Shown piece by piece: positions 48,580-59,986 of a DNA stretch of 64,000 nt (position 1 is its first letter; each line of letters starts with the position of its first letter). The stretch comes from Antilocapra americana (lineage: Eukaryota > Chordata > Mammalia > Artiodactyla > Antilocapridae). The notes under the pieces were generated by a model that was not told the DNA's origin, made no database searches, and saw only the letters and a list, made by a program, of their open reading frames with translations. Made by a program: the position numbers and the translations under genes. The stretch is taken from assembly GCA_007570785.1 (NCBI GenBank), contig ML664157.1:5665424-5729423 (forward strand). Direction: 5' to 3'.

Positions 48580-50034
48580 GTTGGTCATAACTTTTCTTCC
48601 AAGGAGTAAGCATCTTTTAATTTCATGGCTGCAATCACCATCTTCAGTGATTTTGGAGCTCAGAAAAATAAAGACAGCCACTATTTCCCCATCTATTTCC
48701 ATGAAGTGATGGGACCAGATGTCATGATCTTAGTTTTCTGAATGTTGAGCTTTAAGCCAACTTTTTCACTCTCCTCTTTCATTTTCATCAAGAGCCCATC
48801 TTTGCATGAAATGTTCCCTTGGTATCTCTAATTTTCTTGAAGAGATCTCTAGCCTTTCCCATTCTATTGTTTTTCTCTATTTCTTTGCACTGATTACTGA
48901 GGAAGGCTTTCTTATCTCTCCTTGCTATTCTTTGGAACTCTGCATTCAAATGGGTATATCTTTCATTTTCTCCTTTGCTTTTCACTTCCCGTCTTTTAAC
49001 AGCTATTTGTAAGGCCTCCTCAGACAGCCATTTTGCTTTTTTACATTTCTTTTTCTTGGGGATAGTCTTCATCCCTGTCTCCTGTACAATGTATCAAACC
49101 TCCGTCCATAGTTCATCAGGCACTCTGTCTATCAGATCTAGTCCTGTAAATCTATTTCTCACTTCCACTGTATAATCATAAGGGATTTGATTTAGGTCAT
49201 ACCTTAATGATTTAATGGTTTCCCCTACTTTCTTTCATTTAAGACTGAATTTGGCAAAAAGGAGTTCATGATCTGAGCCACAGTCAGCTCCTGGGCTTGT
49301 TTTTGCTGACTGTATAGAGCTTCTCCATCTTTGGCTGCAAAGAATATAGTCAATCTGATTTTTGTGTTGACCATCAAGTAATGTCCATGTGTAGTCTTCT
49401 CTTGTGTTGTTGGAAGAGGGTGTTTGCTATGACCAGTGCATTTTTCTTGGCAAAACTCTATTAGCCTTTGCCCTGCTTCATTCTGTACTCCAAGGCCAAA
49501 TTTGCCTGTTACTCTAGGTGTTTCTTGACTTCCTACTTTTGCATTCCAGTTCCCTATGAAAAGGACATCTCTTTTGGGTGTTAGTTCTAGAAGTCTTGTA
49601 GGTCTTCTTAGAACTGTTCAACTTCAGCTTCTTCAGCATTACTAGTTAGGGCATAGACTTGAATTACTATGATATTGAATGGCTTGCCTTGGAAACGAAC
49701 AGAGATCATTCTGTCATTTTTGAGATTGCATCCAAGTACTGCATTTTGCACTCTTTTATTGACCATGATGGGTACTCCATTTAATCCAAGGGATTCCTGC
49801 CCATAGTAGTAGATAAAATGGTCATCTGAGTTAAATTCACCCATTCTAGTCCATCTTAGTTTGCTGATTCCTAGAAAGTTGATGTTCACTCTTGTCATCT
49901 CCTGTTTGACTACTTCCAATTTGCCTTGATTAATGGACCTAACATTCCAGGTTCTTTGCAATATTGCTTTTTACAGCATTGGGCCTTGCTTCTACCACCA
50001 GTCACATCCACAACTGGGTGCCGTTTTTGTTTTG
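48580..50034 (-). mobile_element. BovB lacking RT core, rest of the split element
   Basis: Antisense BovB without 3' UTR (see 47648). At 48791-48795 the text jumps from 'tttcatcaagag' to 'cccatctttgcatg'; compared with the copy at 37857 about 930 bases, holding the YADD and RT core, are missing. A 3-4 base microhomology (GAG/CTC) sits at the junction. Beyond it come linker and endonuclease regions (minus-strand frame 49608-49961, 'NVRSINQGKLEVVKQEMTRV'). 5' truncated near 50034. Confidence 0.9.
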
Positions 50035-50740
50035 TTAATTTAAGATAACTCTCTTTTATTGATTTGCACAATAAAATTCAATAATTTTTTTTATTATAGA
50101 AAATCTTTTTATTCCTAGCTTGTCTAAAGCTTTATTTTTGCCACTCTCCGTGGTCTTACATTTTATCACTTTTTCTTACTTCTTACATCTCTTGATATAT
50201 GTTATTTTGATATATATTTATGATGTATATCACAAATAATATATATGTTTGTGAGCATGTCAGGGACAGATAAATGCAGGGAATGCATTTGAGCATATAA
50301 ACCTATTTCTACCATTTTATAGTTCACATCTATGTGTCTCCATCATGATGGTGTTTTCTGTTCTGATCCTGAATCTCCAGAAAAACATCACTGGGGAATA
50401 TTCAAACAGAATGCAAAAGGGCTCTTTCCTAGGTCCTGGAGCTCCATGGTTGGTTCTCTCCACTGTCTTAATTCCAGATGTTTCTTGGCATAACTGATAA
50501 TTTCTCATTTTCCCCCTCTATAACAACAATCCTCTGTCCCTTGGGGGTTTATGATCTATTGAGAGAATGTTATGACAAATCATGAAATGCATATATACAA
50601 ACGTTGCTGTATAAATTTAGGGATACCAGTTATGAGCCCATTACATTACTGCAGCCCAGTTTCTGATATGATGTACAAATTTATGTCAGTTAGGACTTAC
50701 TGAAAATTAAATCATCTCTACATTTAGTAAATAGTTAGTG
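50035..50740. other. AT-rich non-genic DNA
   Basis: No gene or named repeat recognised. Confidence 0.4.
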
Positions 50741-51010
50741 AGGACCTACATATACTGCTCTTGGTGCTAGAAATATCGTAATGAGGAAGAGAAACTCTCT
50801 GCACTCATGGGGCTTACTTATATCCTAGTGAGACATACATAACTAGATAACAGATAACTATCAGCAGACAGAACAAAAGAGTGTAAAATCAGATTAGTAG
50901 ATAACTAGATAATACATGATTATCAGCAGCTAGAACAAAAGAATATAAAATCAGATTAGTAAGTGTAGTGAAGAAATAACATATGGTAAGAGAGTAAAGA
51001 GTGACAGCAT
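50741..51010 (+). repeat. Old dispersed repeat with ~60-bp tandem duplication
   Basis: 'tactgctcttggtgctagaa', 'tgcactcatggggcttactt' and later 'gtagtgaagaaataacatat' resemble an ancient mammal-wide repeat whose family I cannot name with confidence. Within it a ~60-bp unit (50841-50900) is repeated in tandem (50901-50961): both contain 'actagataa', 'tatcagcag', 'agaacaaaaga' and 'taaaatcagattagta'. Confidence 0.55.
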
Positions 51011-52867
51011 GCTATGAAGAAAAACATATCAAAATAAAACATACAAAAATTTGCATTTCCTTAATGATTTTTAAACAATTTCCTAATCTCTTGTTATAAT
51101 TTCTTCATATAAATAATATTGGGAATATAGGATGTAGGAGTCATAAAAGATTTCATTAAAACTCTTTCTATGGTTACTTAAGTAGATTTAAAAAAAGAAA
51201 TGATGGATAAAATTAAGATATTTTCTTTGGAAAATCAGAAGTAACCAAAAAAAAAAAAAGCATTTTTGTTAGATTTTATTAAGTAAAATTTCATGGAAAA
51301 TTCAGTGAGTTCTTGCTGAAAATCTTCTAAACTTATTGTACTTTTGGCTTCTGTAGAGTTAGAGATCATCTAAAAGCTGGAAAATACTTGTTTCCACAAA
51401 TGAAACCAAATGGAAATGATAGTAGAAGCATATTATCTTCCCACAGACTTTCTGAGAAAGGCAATGTAGTTAGGTTTTATTTAATGCAGATGTACCATCA
51501 CTAACTTTCTGTCTGAAGATGTACTTGACAGTGGTCTTACACCCCCATATACACAGATGTAAAACATTAATATATTTAACTCAGCTGATGCCTTTAGAAG
51601 TGGCAGAAATATTGAGGAAATTCATAGTCAATCTCTCCATGGTGAAAGTCTCCATTGCTTTTCTGGCCACAGAGAAAGAATTTTCAAGCACATTTGTCTG
51701 CAATTTCAGGGAATGGAGTATGTTCTCTTATTATTGCACAGTCTGAAATATGACAAAATATTTCAATTATTCATGTCATGCCAGCTGGAAAAAAGTTTTA
51801 ATGGGAAAACCACTGCCTAAGTCACTGCTTAAAGTGATGTAAATGAACCCTAAAGGACTCTACAGGGTGAATGGAACTTCTGGTTACTAAAGTAAATGCT
51901 CATAGACCCAACCTTTGTTTTCCCCTATCAATTAATCTAAGGAAAAGATTTTATTTTTTAATCATGGCAAGGAGTATATGCTTTTACAACCCATGGTGCA
52001 TTTTTTAGGATGTCCTCAATTGTGGTCAATGTTTTCCCTTTGAAAGAAAATAGTTTTTAAAAAAGGAACAAAAAGTTATTGGAAATTGATTTTGAGAAAA
52101 AGGATGGATGACCAGGTTGGGCCATATTTTTTCTTTTACAGAAACCAGGAGAGCTTGTAAAATAAAATGGTTAGTTCTCTAGCAAAGCTGGTGCTGCTAT
52201 TACCAGGAAAGAGCCCTTGAAATATTTCAAATAATGTGAGGATTATTGGAATAGTTCTTGAGGAAATCTTTGAAAGATGACATTTAGTGGAGTGCAAAAA
52301 TTTCAATACACATCACAATCACACCTCAGGTAAGAAGGAAAACATGGAATAAGGTAAATCTAGCATGACACCACAGGGAAAAATGTGAGAATAGGAGCAA
52401 AATTCTTGACTAGAGTGTTATGAAAAGCATGGCTTTGATTTTGCCCTTGAAGAATGTATAAGATTTAGACGTATTCTATCCCATGGATGAGAAAAGCAGC
52501 AGAGAAATGCAAGGGACATGTGTGAGATGAGTAGGTCAATTTGAAAGAAGTAATGTTTCCTGTAGAAAAGAAGCAGGCAATAGGTGTCACTCATGTTAAA
52601 TCTGGACTGAAATGCCATGCTCTCAAGGAGTTCTGCTTTGTATTATGGTCAACAGAGAGTCACTGAAGGTTTTGAGTAGAGTCACAGTGTAGAGAGATTA
52701 GAATATTAAGAAGATCCATCTAGTAGTGGAATAGATTGGAGAGAGGGGGAGATTGGAGAGGAGGCCACGTGTTGATAGGGACAGAAGGAAGGGAAACAAT
52801 AGGTGATTCAATAGTTAATCCCACTAGGGGATTTTAAGCAGAAAAACATAGGAAACCCCTTTAAGTT
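51011..52867. other. Low-repeat non-genic stretch
   Basis: About 1.9 kb without young repeats or a credible gene. Around 52625-52800 the text ('gagagtcactgaaggttttg', 'agaagatccatctagtagtg') looks like further old dispersed repeat. Confidence 0.45.
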
Positions 52868-52880
52868 AATAATCACTTGA

Positions 52881-53745
52881 AAGATGCTCAACATCACTCA
52901 TTATCAGGGAAATGCAAATCAAAATCACAATGAGGTACCACTTTACATCAGTCAGAATGGCTGCCATCCAAAAGTCTACAAGCAATAAATGCTGGAGAGG
53001 ATGTGGAGAAAAGGGAACCCTCTTACACTGTTGGTGGGAATGCAAACTAGTACAGCCACTATGGAAAACAGTGTGGAGATTCCTTAAAAACCTGGAAATA
53101 GAACTGCCATATGACCCAGCAATCCCACTGCTGGGCATACACACCAAGGAAACCAGAATTGAAAGAGACACGTGTACCCCAATGTTCATCGCCACATTGT
53201 TCACAATAGCAGGACATGGAAGCAATCTAGATGCCCATCAACTGACGACTGGATAAGAAAGCTGTGGTACATATACACAATTCAATACTACTCAGCATTA
53301 AAAAAAAAATTCATTTGAATCAGTTATACTCAGGTGGATGGAACTGGAGCCTATTATCCAAAGTGAAGTAAGCCAGAAGGAAAAACAACAATACAGTATA
53401 CTAATGCATATATATGGAATTTAGAAAGATGGTAACGGGAACCCTGCATGCGAGACAGCAAAAGAAATGCAGATGTATAGAACAGTCTCACGGACTCTGT
53501 GGAAGAGGGCAAGGGTGGGATGATATGGGAGAATGGCATTGAAACATGTTAATTATCATATGTGAAATCAATCGCCAGCCCAGGTTTGATGCTTGGGGCT
53601 GGTGCACCGGGATGTCCCAGGGGAAGGGAATCGGGAGGGAGGAGGGAGGGGGGTTCTGGAGGGGGAGCATATGTATACCCATGGTGGATTCATGTCAATG
53701 TATGGCAAAACCAACACAACAAAGTAAAGAAAATTAAAAAAAAAA
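52881..53745 (+). mobile_element. Young L1 3' end with 13-bp target duplication
   Basis: 865-bp 5'-truncated L1 of the same subfamily as 27593-28234, sharing the 3' UTR G-rich block and A-rich tail. Flanked by perfect AATAATCACTTGA at 52868-52880 and 53746-53758. Confidence 0.95.
52912..53256 (+). pseudogene. L1 ORF2 C-terminal remnant
   Basis: Frame codes the cysteine-rich C-terminal region of ORF2p: '[20 protein letters not shown]' (CX3C...HX4C-type spacing), then '[20 protein letters not shown]'. Near 53210 a 2-base loss relative to the copy at 27.7 kb shifts the frame. No endonuclease or RT present. Confidence 0.88.
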
Positions 53746-53755
53746 AATAATCACT

Positions 53756-54253
53756 TGAGAAAACAGGTTTGCTTAACCGCAAACCCAAGCAGACTTGTTT
53801 AGCAACAAAACCAGGGAACAAAAGCATGGGACATACACTAAAACAATGGTGGCACAAGACCCACATCCTGCCAAGTGAGCTCAGTAAGTCAATGGTCCCT
53901 AGGACATGCTCTTTGCACACTAGAAACAATAATTGGTGGCTCTAGCTTGACTATGTAAGGACAAGAGAAGTCTCCTGCTAAACCTGGAGGAGGAGCTCAT
54001 GATAAAAGCATGACGTCTACTCAAGAAAAAGAAGGTCTTCTCCTCCTACCCACTTTCCCTTTGATTATAAAACTAGACCACTAGGATCTCAGGGTGTGGC
54101 ATTTCTCACCCATTCACTTGTAAGCCTCACATGCATCCTGTTATAATAAATCACCTTTTATCTGTCACTTGGCTCTCACTGAATTTTTCTCTGCACAGAG
54201 ACATAAAGGACTGTGGTACCCAGGCTCTTTGGAGTACCCCTGAAATGACACCA
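53756..54253 (+). mobile_element. Probable ERV LTR
   Basis: About 0.5 kb with LTR layout: starts TGAGAAAACAGG, TATA-like TTATAAAAC near 54066, poly(A) signal AATAAA near 54145, and an end in ACACCA near 54253. The young L1 inserted at its left edge. No target duplication confirmed; family not identified. Confidence 0.5.
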
Positions 54254-54596
54254 ATTGGTTTCAGTGTGGGTTTTAAAGGCAGAAGAGATGTGATATGATG
54301 GTTATCAAATGGGAAAACATGATGAAAATACACACTTCTCACCCTCAAAATATCAGAACATTCAACTGAAAGCAAATATATATGTATGTCTGTGTATGTG
54401 TTTGTACATATATGAATAATACATCAGTGAATATAAATTCAGTATGTTTTTCTATAATTTACAGTGAGAAACCATTAATTTCATTGTCAGGCAATCACAG
54501 CAGAGATTTAGAAAATCTGAATATCTCACTTTGCTCCAAATATTCTTTGTTAAAAATTTTTTTTAATTCCTTGTTGGATTTTATTTTATTATTTCT
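54254..54596. other. AT-rich non-genic DNA
   Basis: Short TATG/TG-rich patch near 54378-54412; otherwise nothing recognised. Confidence 0.4.
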
Positions 54597-54606
54597 TAGC
54601 TAGTAC

Positions 54607-54882
54607 ACAGAGAAGGCAATGGCAGCCCACTCCAGTACTCTTGCCTGGAAAATCCCATGGATGGAGGAGCCTGGTGGGCTACAGTCCATGGGGTCGTGAA
54701 GAGTCAGGCATGACTGAGCGACTTCACTTTCACTTTTCATTTTCATGCATTGGAGGACAAGGTAACCCACTCCAGTGTTCTTGCCTGGAGAATTCCAGGG
54801 ACGGCAGAGCCTGGTGGACTGCCGTCTATGGGGTCGCACAGAGTCTGACATGACTGAAGCAACTTAGCAGCAGCAGCAGCAG
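54607..54882 (+). mobile_element. Bov-A2 SINE
   Basis: BovA dimer with the central 'cactttcacttttcattttc' linker and an (AGC)n-type end near 54868-54882. 10-bp duplication TAGCTAGTAC at 54597-54606 and 54883-54892. Confidence 0.94.
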
Positions 54883-55103
54883 TAGCTAGTACTTTGTATC
54901 ATTTCTCAACAGATGCAAAGCATCACACTCAAAGTTGTGAAGGAGAAAAGGTGAATCATAAGTAGAAATTGCCTTTAACGAACTGTCTAGAAGGGGAATT
55001 GACCAACACAGAATAAGGAGAATGCACAGGCTAAGACGCTAAGTTCCAGCCAGACAGAAAATGGAAATGGCACAGAGAGATCATATGCAGCTATTTAGGG
55101 AAG

Positions 55104-55381
55104 TTGCTGCTGCTGCTAAGTCGCGTCAGTCGTGTCTGGCTTTGTGTGACCCATAGACAGCAGCCCAACAGGCTCCCCTGTCCCTGGGATTCTCCAGGAA
55201 AGAACACTGGAGTGGGTTGCCATGTCCTTCTCCAATGCATGCATGAAAGTGAAAAGTGAAGGTGAAGTCGCTCAGTCGTATCTGACTCTTTGCTACCTTG
55301 TGGACTGTAGCCTACCAGGCTCCTCCGTCCACGGGATTTTCCAGGTGAGAATAATGGAGTGGGTTGCCATTGCTTTCTCCC
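55104..55381 (-). mobile_element. Bov-A2 SINE
   Basis: Complement of a BovA dimer, beginning with the (TGC)n end and centred on 'gcatgaaagtgaaaagtgaa'. Perfect 13-bp duplication CTATTTAGGGAAG at 55091-55103 and 55382-55394. Confidence 0.95.
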
Positions 55382-55504
55382 CTATTTAGGGAAGATATCT
55401 TGAGAAATGGCACTTGAGCTTGGCCTGGGAGAGTGTGTGAGATGCCATGAAGTTCTGGAGAGAGGAAGAATATCACTTTGCGTTATTCTTATTACTGTTT
55501 GATT

Positions 55505-56229
55505 CAGTTCAGTTCAATCGCTCAGTCGTGTCTGACTCTCTGCAACCCCATAAACAGCAGCATGCCAGGCCTCCCTGTCCATCAGCAACTCCCAGAGTCC
55601 ACCCAAACCCATGTCCATCTAGTCGGTGATGCCATCCAACCATCTCATTCGCTGTGATCCCCTTCTCCTCCTGCCCTCAATCTTCCCCAGCATCAGGGTC
55701 TTTTCAAATGAGTCAGCTCTTCACATCAGGTGGCCAAAGTATTGGAGTTTCAGCTTCAGCATTAGTCCTTCCAATGAACACTCAGGATTGATCTCCTTTA
55801 GGATGGACTGGTTTGATCTCCTTGCAGTCCAAGGGACTCTCAAGAGTCTTCTCCAACAACACAGTTCAAAAGCATCAATTCTTCTGTGCTTAGCTTTCTT
55901 TATAGTCCAACTCTCACATCCATACATGACCACTAAACCATAGCCTTGACTAGACAGACCTTTGTTGGCAAAGTAATATCTCTGCTTTTCAATATGCTAT
56001 CTAGGTTGGTCATAACTTTCGTTCCAATGAGTAAGCATCTTTTAATTTCATGACTGCAATCACCATTTGCAGTGATTTTGGAGTCCAGAAAAATAAAGTC
56101 AGCCATTGTTTCCATTGTTTCCCCATCTATTGGCCATGAAGTGATGGGACTGGATGCCATGATCTTAGTTTTGTGAATGTTGAGCTTTAAGCCAACTTTT
56201 TCACTCTCCTCTTTCACTTTCATCAAGAT
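55505..56229 (-). mobile_element. BovB LINE 3' end
   Basis: Antisense from the terminus ('cagttcagttcaatcgctca') to 'cactttcatcaaga', where it stops. Codes C-terminal RT relics on the minus strand ('VMYGCESWTIKKAKHRRIDA'). Its last ~90 bases (56139-56229) recur at the start of the next BovB block (56822-56911). Confidence 0.92.
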
Positions 56230-56821
56230 ACACAAATTCTGGTAACATTCTGGCATGGGAAAAAAGGTTTTTTTTTTTTTTATTGACTGCACAAGTGTGT
56301 CATTCTGTTTCATTACATTGAGAATACTACTTTAGGATACAAATTTTTAGTTAAGATTTAGTAGCTTTTACTGCCAAGAAAAGTACTTAAAGGTCTTTTA
56401 AAACATAAATGATAAATGAATTAATATGTCTCCTTAAAGTGGTGTAAAAAGCATAGAGATAAAGACATGAACTCTGGAGACAAATGGCCTGGGTTTAAAT
56501 CCTTGTTCCAACTCTTACCAGCCATGTGATTTAGGGCAAGTGATTGAATTTCTTATGTATATTTTAGTTTCCCTGTCTATAAAAATGGGGCTAGTGTTTA
56601 CCTCATAAAATATTATGGGATTAAATTACACACACACGCAAATATATATGGGGCTGGAATTTCATTTTATCCTGCTTAAAAGCTAATAAATTACACTTAC
56701 TTTTTCATGGATATTAGCAAAATATATAAAACCCCGGTGCTGGAGACAGAGGAATGCACTGTTGATGGTCAGCAAGCAGCAAGAGTATCAGGTTTGTATT
56801 TAAAGGATCCAGGAAGACATT
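56230..56821 (+). repeat. Non-BovB DNA containing a MIR (56445-56635)
   Basis: A T-run at 56267-56281, then a good MIR: 'ggcctgggtttaaatccttg', 'agccatgtgatttagggcaa', 'gtttccctgtctataaaaat'. A short ACACAC stretch follows. Separates two BovB blocks. Confidence 0.75.
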
Positions 56822-59238
56822 AAGTGATGGGACCAGATGCCATGATCTTAGTTTTCTGAATGTTGAGCTTTAAGCCAATTTTTGCACTCTCCTCTTTCAC
56901 TTTCATCAAGAGGCTCTTTAGTTCCTCTTCACTTTATGCCATAAGGGTGGTGTCATCTGCATATCTGAAGTTATTGATACTTCCCCTGGTAAACTTGATT
57001 CCAGCTTGTGCTTTATCCAGCCCAGCATTTCTCATGATGTACTCTGCATACAAGTTAAATAAGCAGGGTGACAATACACAGTTTTGACATACTCCTTTTC
57101 CTATTTGGAATCAGTCTGTTGTTCCATGTCCAGTTCTAACTGTTGCTTCCTGACCTGCATACAGGTTTCTCAAGAGACAGGTCAGATGGTCTGGTATTCC
57201 CATCTCTTTCAGAATTTCCCACAGTGTATTGTGATCCACACAGTCAAAGGCTTTGGCATAGTCAATAAAGCAGAAATAGATATTTTTCTGGAACTCTCTT
57301 GCTTTTTCAGTGATCCAGTGAATGTTGGCAATTTGATTTCTGGTTCCTCTGTCTTTTCTAAAAGCAGCTTGAACATTTGGAAGTTTATGGTTTACGTATT
57401 GTTGAAGCCTGGCTTGGAGAATTTTGAGCATTACTTTACTAGTGTGTGAGATGAGTGCAATTGTGCAGTAGTTTGAGCATTCTTTGGCATTGCCTTTCTT
57501 TCATATTGAAATGAAAACTGACATTTTCCAGTCCTGTGGCCACTGCTGAGTTTTACAAATTTGCTGGCATATTGAGTGCAGCACTTTCACAGCATCATCT
57601 TTCAGGATTTGAAATAGCTCAACTGAAATTTCATCACCTCCACTAGCTTTGTTCGTAGTGATGCTTCCTCAGGTCCACTTGACTTCACAATCCAGGATAT
57701 CTGGCTCTAGGTGAGTGATCACACCATCGTGATTATCTGGGTCATGAAGATCTTTTTTGTACAGTTCTTCTGTGTATTCTTGCCACCTCTTCTTAATATC
57801 TTCTGCTTCTGTTAGGTCCGTATTATTTCTGTCCTTTATTGAGGCCATCTTTGCATGGATGTTCCCTTGGTATCTCTAATGTTCTTGAGGCATCTCTAGT
57901 CTTTCCCATTCTATTGTTTTCCTCTATTTCTTTCCACTGATTACTGAGGAAGGCTTTCTTATCTCTCCTTGCTATTCTTTGGAACTCTGCATTCAAATGG
58001 GCACATCTTTCCTTTTCTCCTTTGCATTTTGCTTCTCTTCCTTTCACAGCTATTTGTAAGGCCTCCTCAGACAGCCATTTTGATTTTTTTGCATTTATTT
58101 TTCTTGGGGATGGTCTTGATCTCTCCTGTACAATGTTATGAAACTCTGTCTATAGTTCATCAGGCCTTCTGTCTATCAGATCTAGTCCCTTTAATCTATT
58201 TCTCACATCCACTATATAATCCTAAGGGATTTGATTTAGGTCATACCTGAATGATCTAGTGGTTTTCCCTACTTTCTTAAATTTAAATCTGAATTTGGCA
58301 ATAAGGAGTTCATGATCTGAGCCACAGTCAGCTCCTGGTCTTGCTTTTGCTAAATGTATAGAGCGTTTCCATCTTTGGCTTCAAAGAATATAATCAATCT
58401 AATTTTGGTGTTGACCATCAAGTGATGTCCATGTATAGAGTCTTCTCTTGTGTCACTGCTAGAGGGTGTTTGCTATGACCAGTGTGTTGTCTTAGTAAAA
58501 CTCTATTAGTCTTTGCCCTGCTTCATTCTGTACTCCAAGGCCAAATTTGCCTGTTACTCCAGGTATTTCTTGACTTCCTACTTTTGCATTCCAGTCCCCT
58601 GTAATGAAAAGGACATCTGAAGATCTTGTAGGTCTTCATAGAACCCTTCAACTTCAGCTTCTTCAGCATTACTGGTCAGGATATAGACTTGAATTACCTT
58701 GATATTTAATGGTTGGTTGCCTTGGAAACAAACAGAGATCATTCTGTCATTTTTGAGATTGCATCCAAGTACTGCATTTCACACTCTTTTGTTGACCATG
58801 ATGGCTACCCCATTTAATCCATGGAATTCCTGCCCACAGTAGTAGATATAATGGTCATCTGAGTTAATTCACCCATCTATTCCATTTTAGTTTTCTGATT
58901 CCTAGAATGTCGACGTTCACTCCTGTCATCTCCTGTTTGACCACTTCCAATTTGCCTTGATTCATAGACCTAACATTCCAGATTCCTATGCAATATTGCT
59001 CTTTACAGCATCAAGCCTTGCTTCTATCACCAGTCCCATCCACAACTGGGTGTTGTGTTTGCTTTGGTTCTGTCCCTTCATTCTTTCTGGAGCTTTTTCT
59101 CCACTGATCTCCAGTAGCATATTGGACAGCTACTGACCTGGGGAGTTCATCTTTCAGTGTCCTATCTTTTTGCCTTTCATACTGTTCATGTGGTTCTCAA
59201 GGCAAGAATACTGAAGTGGTTTGCCATTCCCTTCTCAG
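56822..59238 (-). mobile_element. BovB LINE, RT to 5' region, 3' end missing
   Basis: Antisense from 'aagtgatgggaccagatgcc' through RT (complement of YADD near 56950; minus-strand frame 57111-57431 with 'FCFIDYAKAFDCVDHNTLWE'), linker (57823-58047) and endonuclease region to 'gttctcaaggcaagaatact' and 'gccattcccttctc'. Several stops and frameshifts. Lack of a 3' terminus means it either lost it by deletion or belongs with the block at 55505-56229. Confidence 0.92.
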
Positions 59239-59288
59239 CATTCCTTGCTGTAAATACAACCCTGAAATATGGCTTGCATAATCGGCTT

Positions 59289-59502
59289 TTAGGGTTTCCT
59301 AAGTGGCTCAGTGATAAAGAATCTCCCTGCTAAATCAGGAGACAGAGGTTCAGTCCCTGGGTTGAAAAAATCCCCTGGAGAAATAAATGCCAACCTACTC
59401 CAGTATCTTACCTGGGAAATCCCATGGACAGTGCACCCTGGCAGGCTATAGTCCATGGGTTCACAAAAGAGTCAGATGTGACTTAGTGACTAAACAAACA
59501 AA
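59289..59502 (+). mobile_element. Bov-tA SINE
   Basis: Head 'gtttcctaagtggctcagtg', B box 'gttcagtccctgggttg', tail to 'gtcagatgtgacttagtgac' and an (ACAA)n end. Confidence 0.9.
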
Positions 59503-59635
59503 TGGGTATTGAGACCTTGCATTATTAACATCCCTAGCAAGACATATAAGAGCATGCACAACTCTTGAAAGATTCTCTCTCAACTGTATAAGCAATTAAG
59601 AACAGTGCTGTGTGCATATTAAAAACTCTTGAGTA

Positions 59636-59762
59636 AACAGCAAGCACCTACTGTATAGCACAGGGACATATATATATATATATACATAATTGAGTCACTG
59701 TGCTAGTCACCTGAAACTAACATATTGTAAATCAACTCTGTTTTAATAAAATAATTTAAAAT
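59636..59762 (+). mobile_element. L1 3' terminus fragment with (TA)n
   Basis: 'agcacctactgtatagcaca' and 'tattgtaaatcaactctgtt' are L1 3' UTR text; a (TA)8-like tract at about 59669-59685 replaces part of the usual sequence. Confidence 0.75.
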
Positions 59763-59774
59763 AGACTCAGTGAG

Positions 59775-59986
59775 TGTGTGTTCAGTGGTGTCTGACCCTT
59801 TGTGAGGCCACGGATTGTAGCCCATCAGGCTCCTCTGTCTGTGGGATTCTCCAGGCAAGAATACTGGAGTGGGTAGCCATTCCTTCTCTAGGGGATCTTC
59901 CTGATCCAAGGACTGAACTTGTGTCTCCTGTGGCTTCTGCACTGGCAGCTGGATTCTTTACCACTGAGGCACCTGGGAAGCCCAAT
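59775..59986 (-). mobile_element. Bov-tA SINE
   Basis: Complement of Bov-tA with tail 'gtgttcagtggtgtctgacc' and head ending 'actgaggcacctgggaagcc'. Forms an inverted pair with 59289-59502. Confidence 0.9.
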
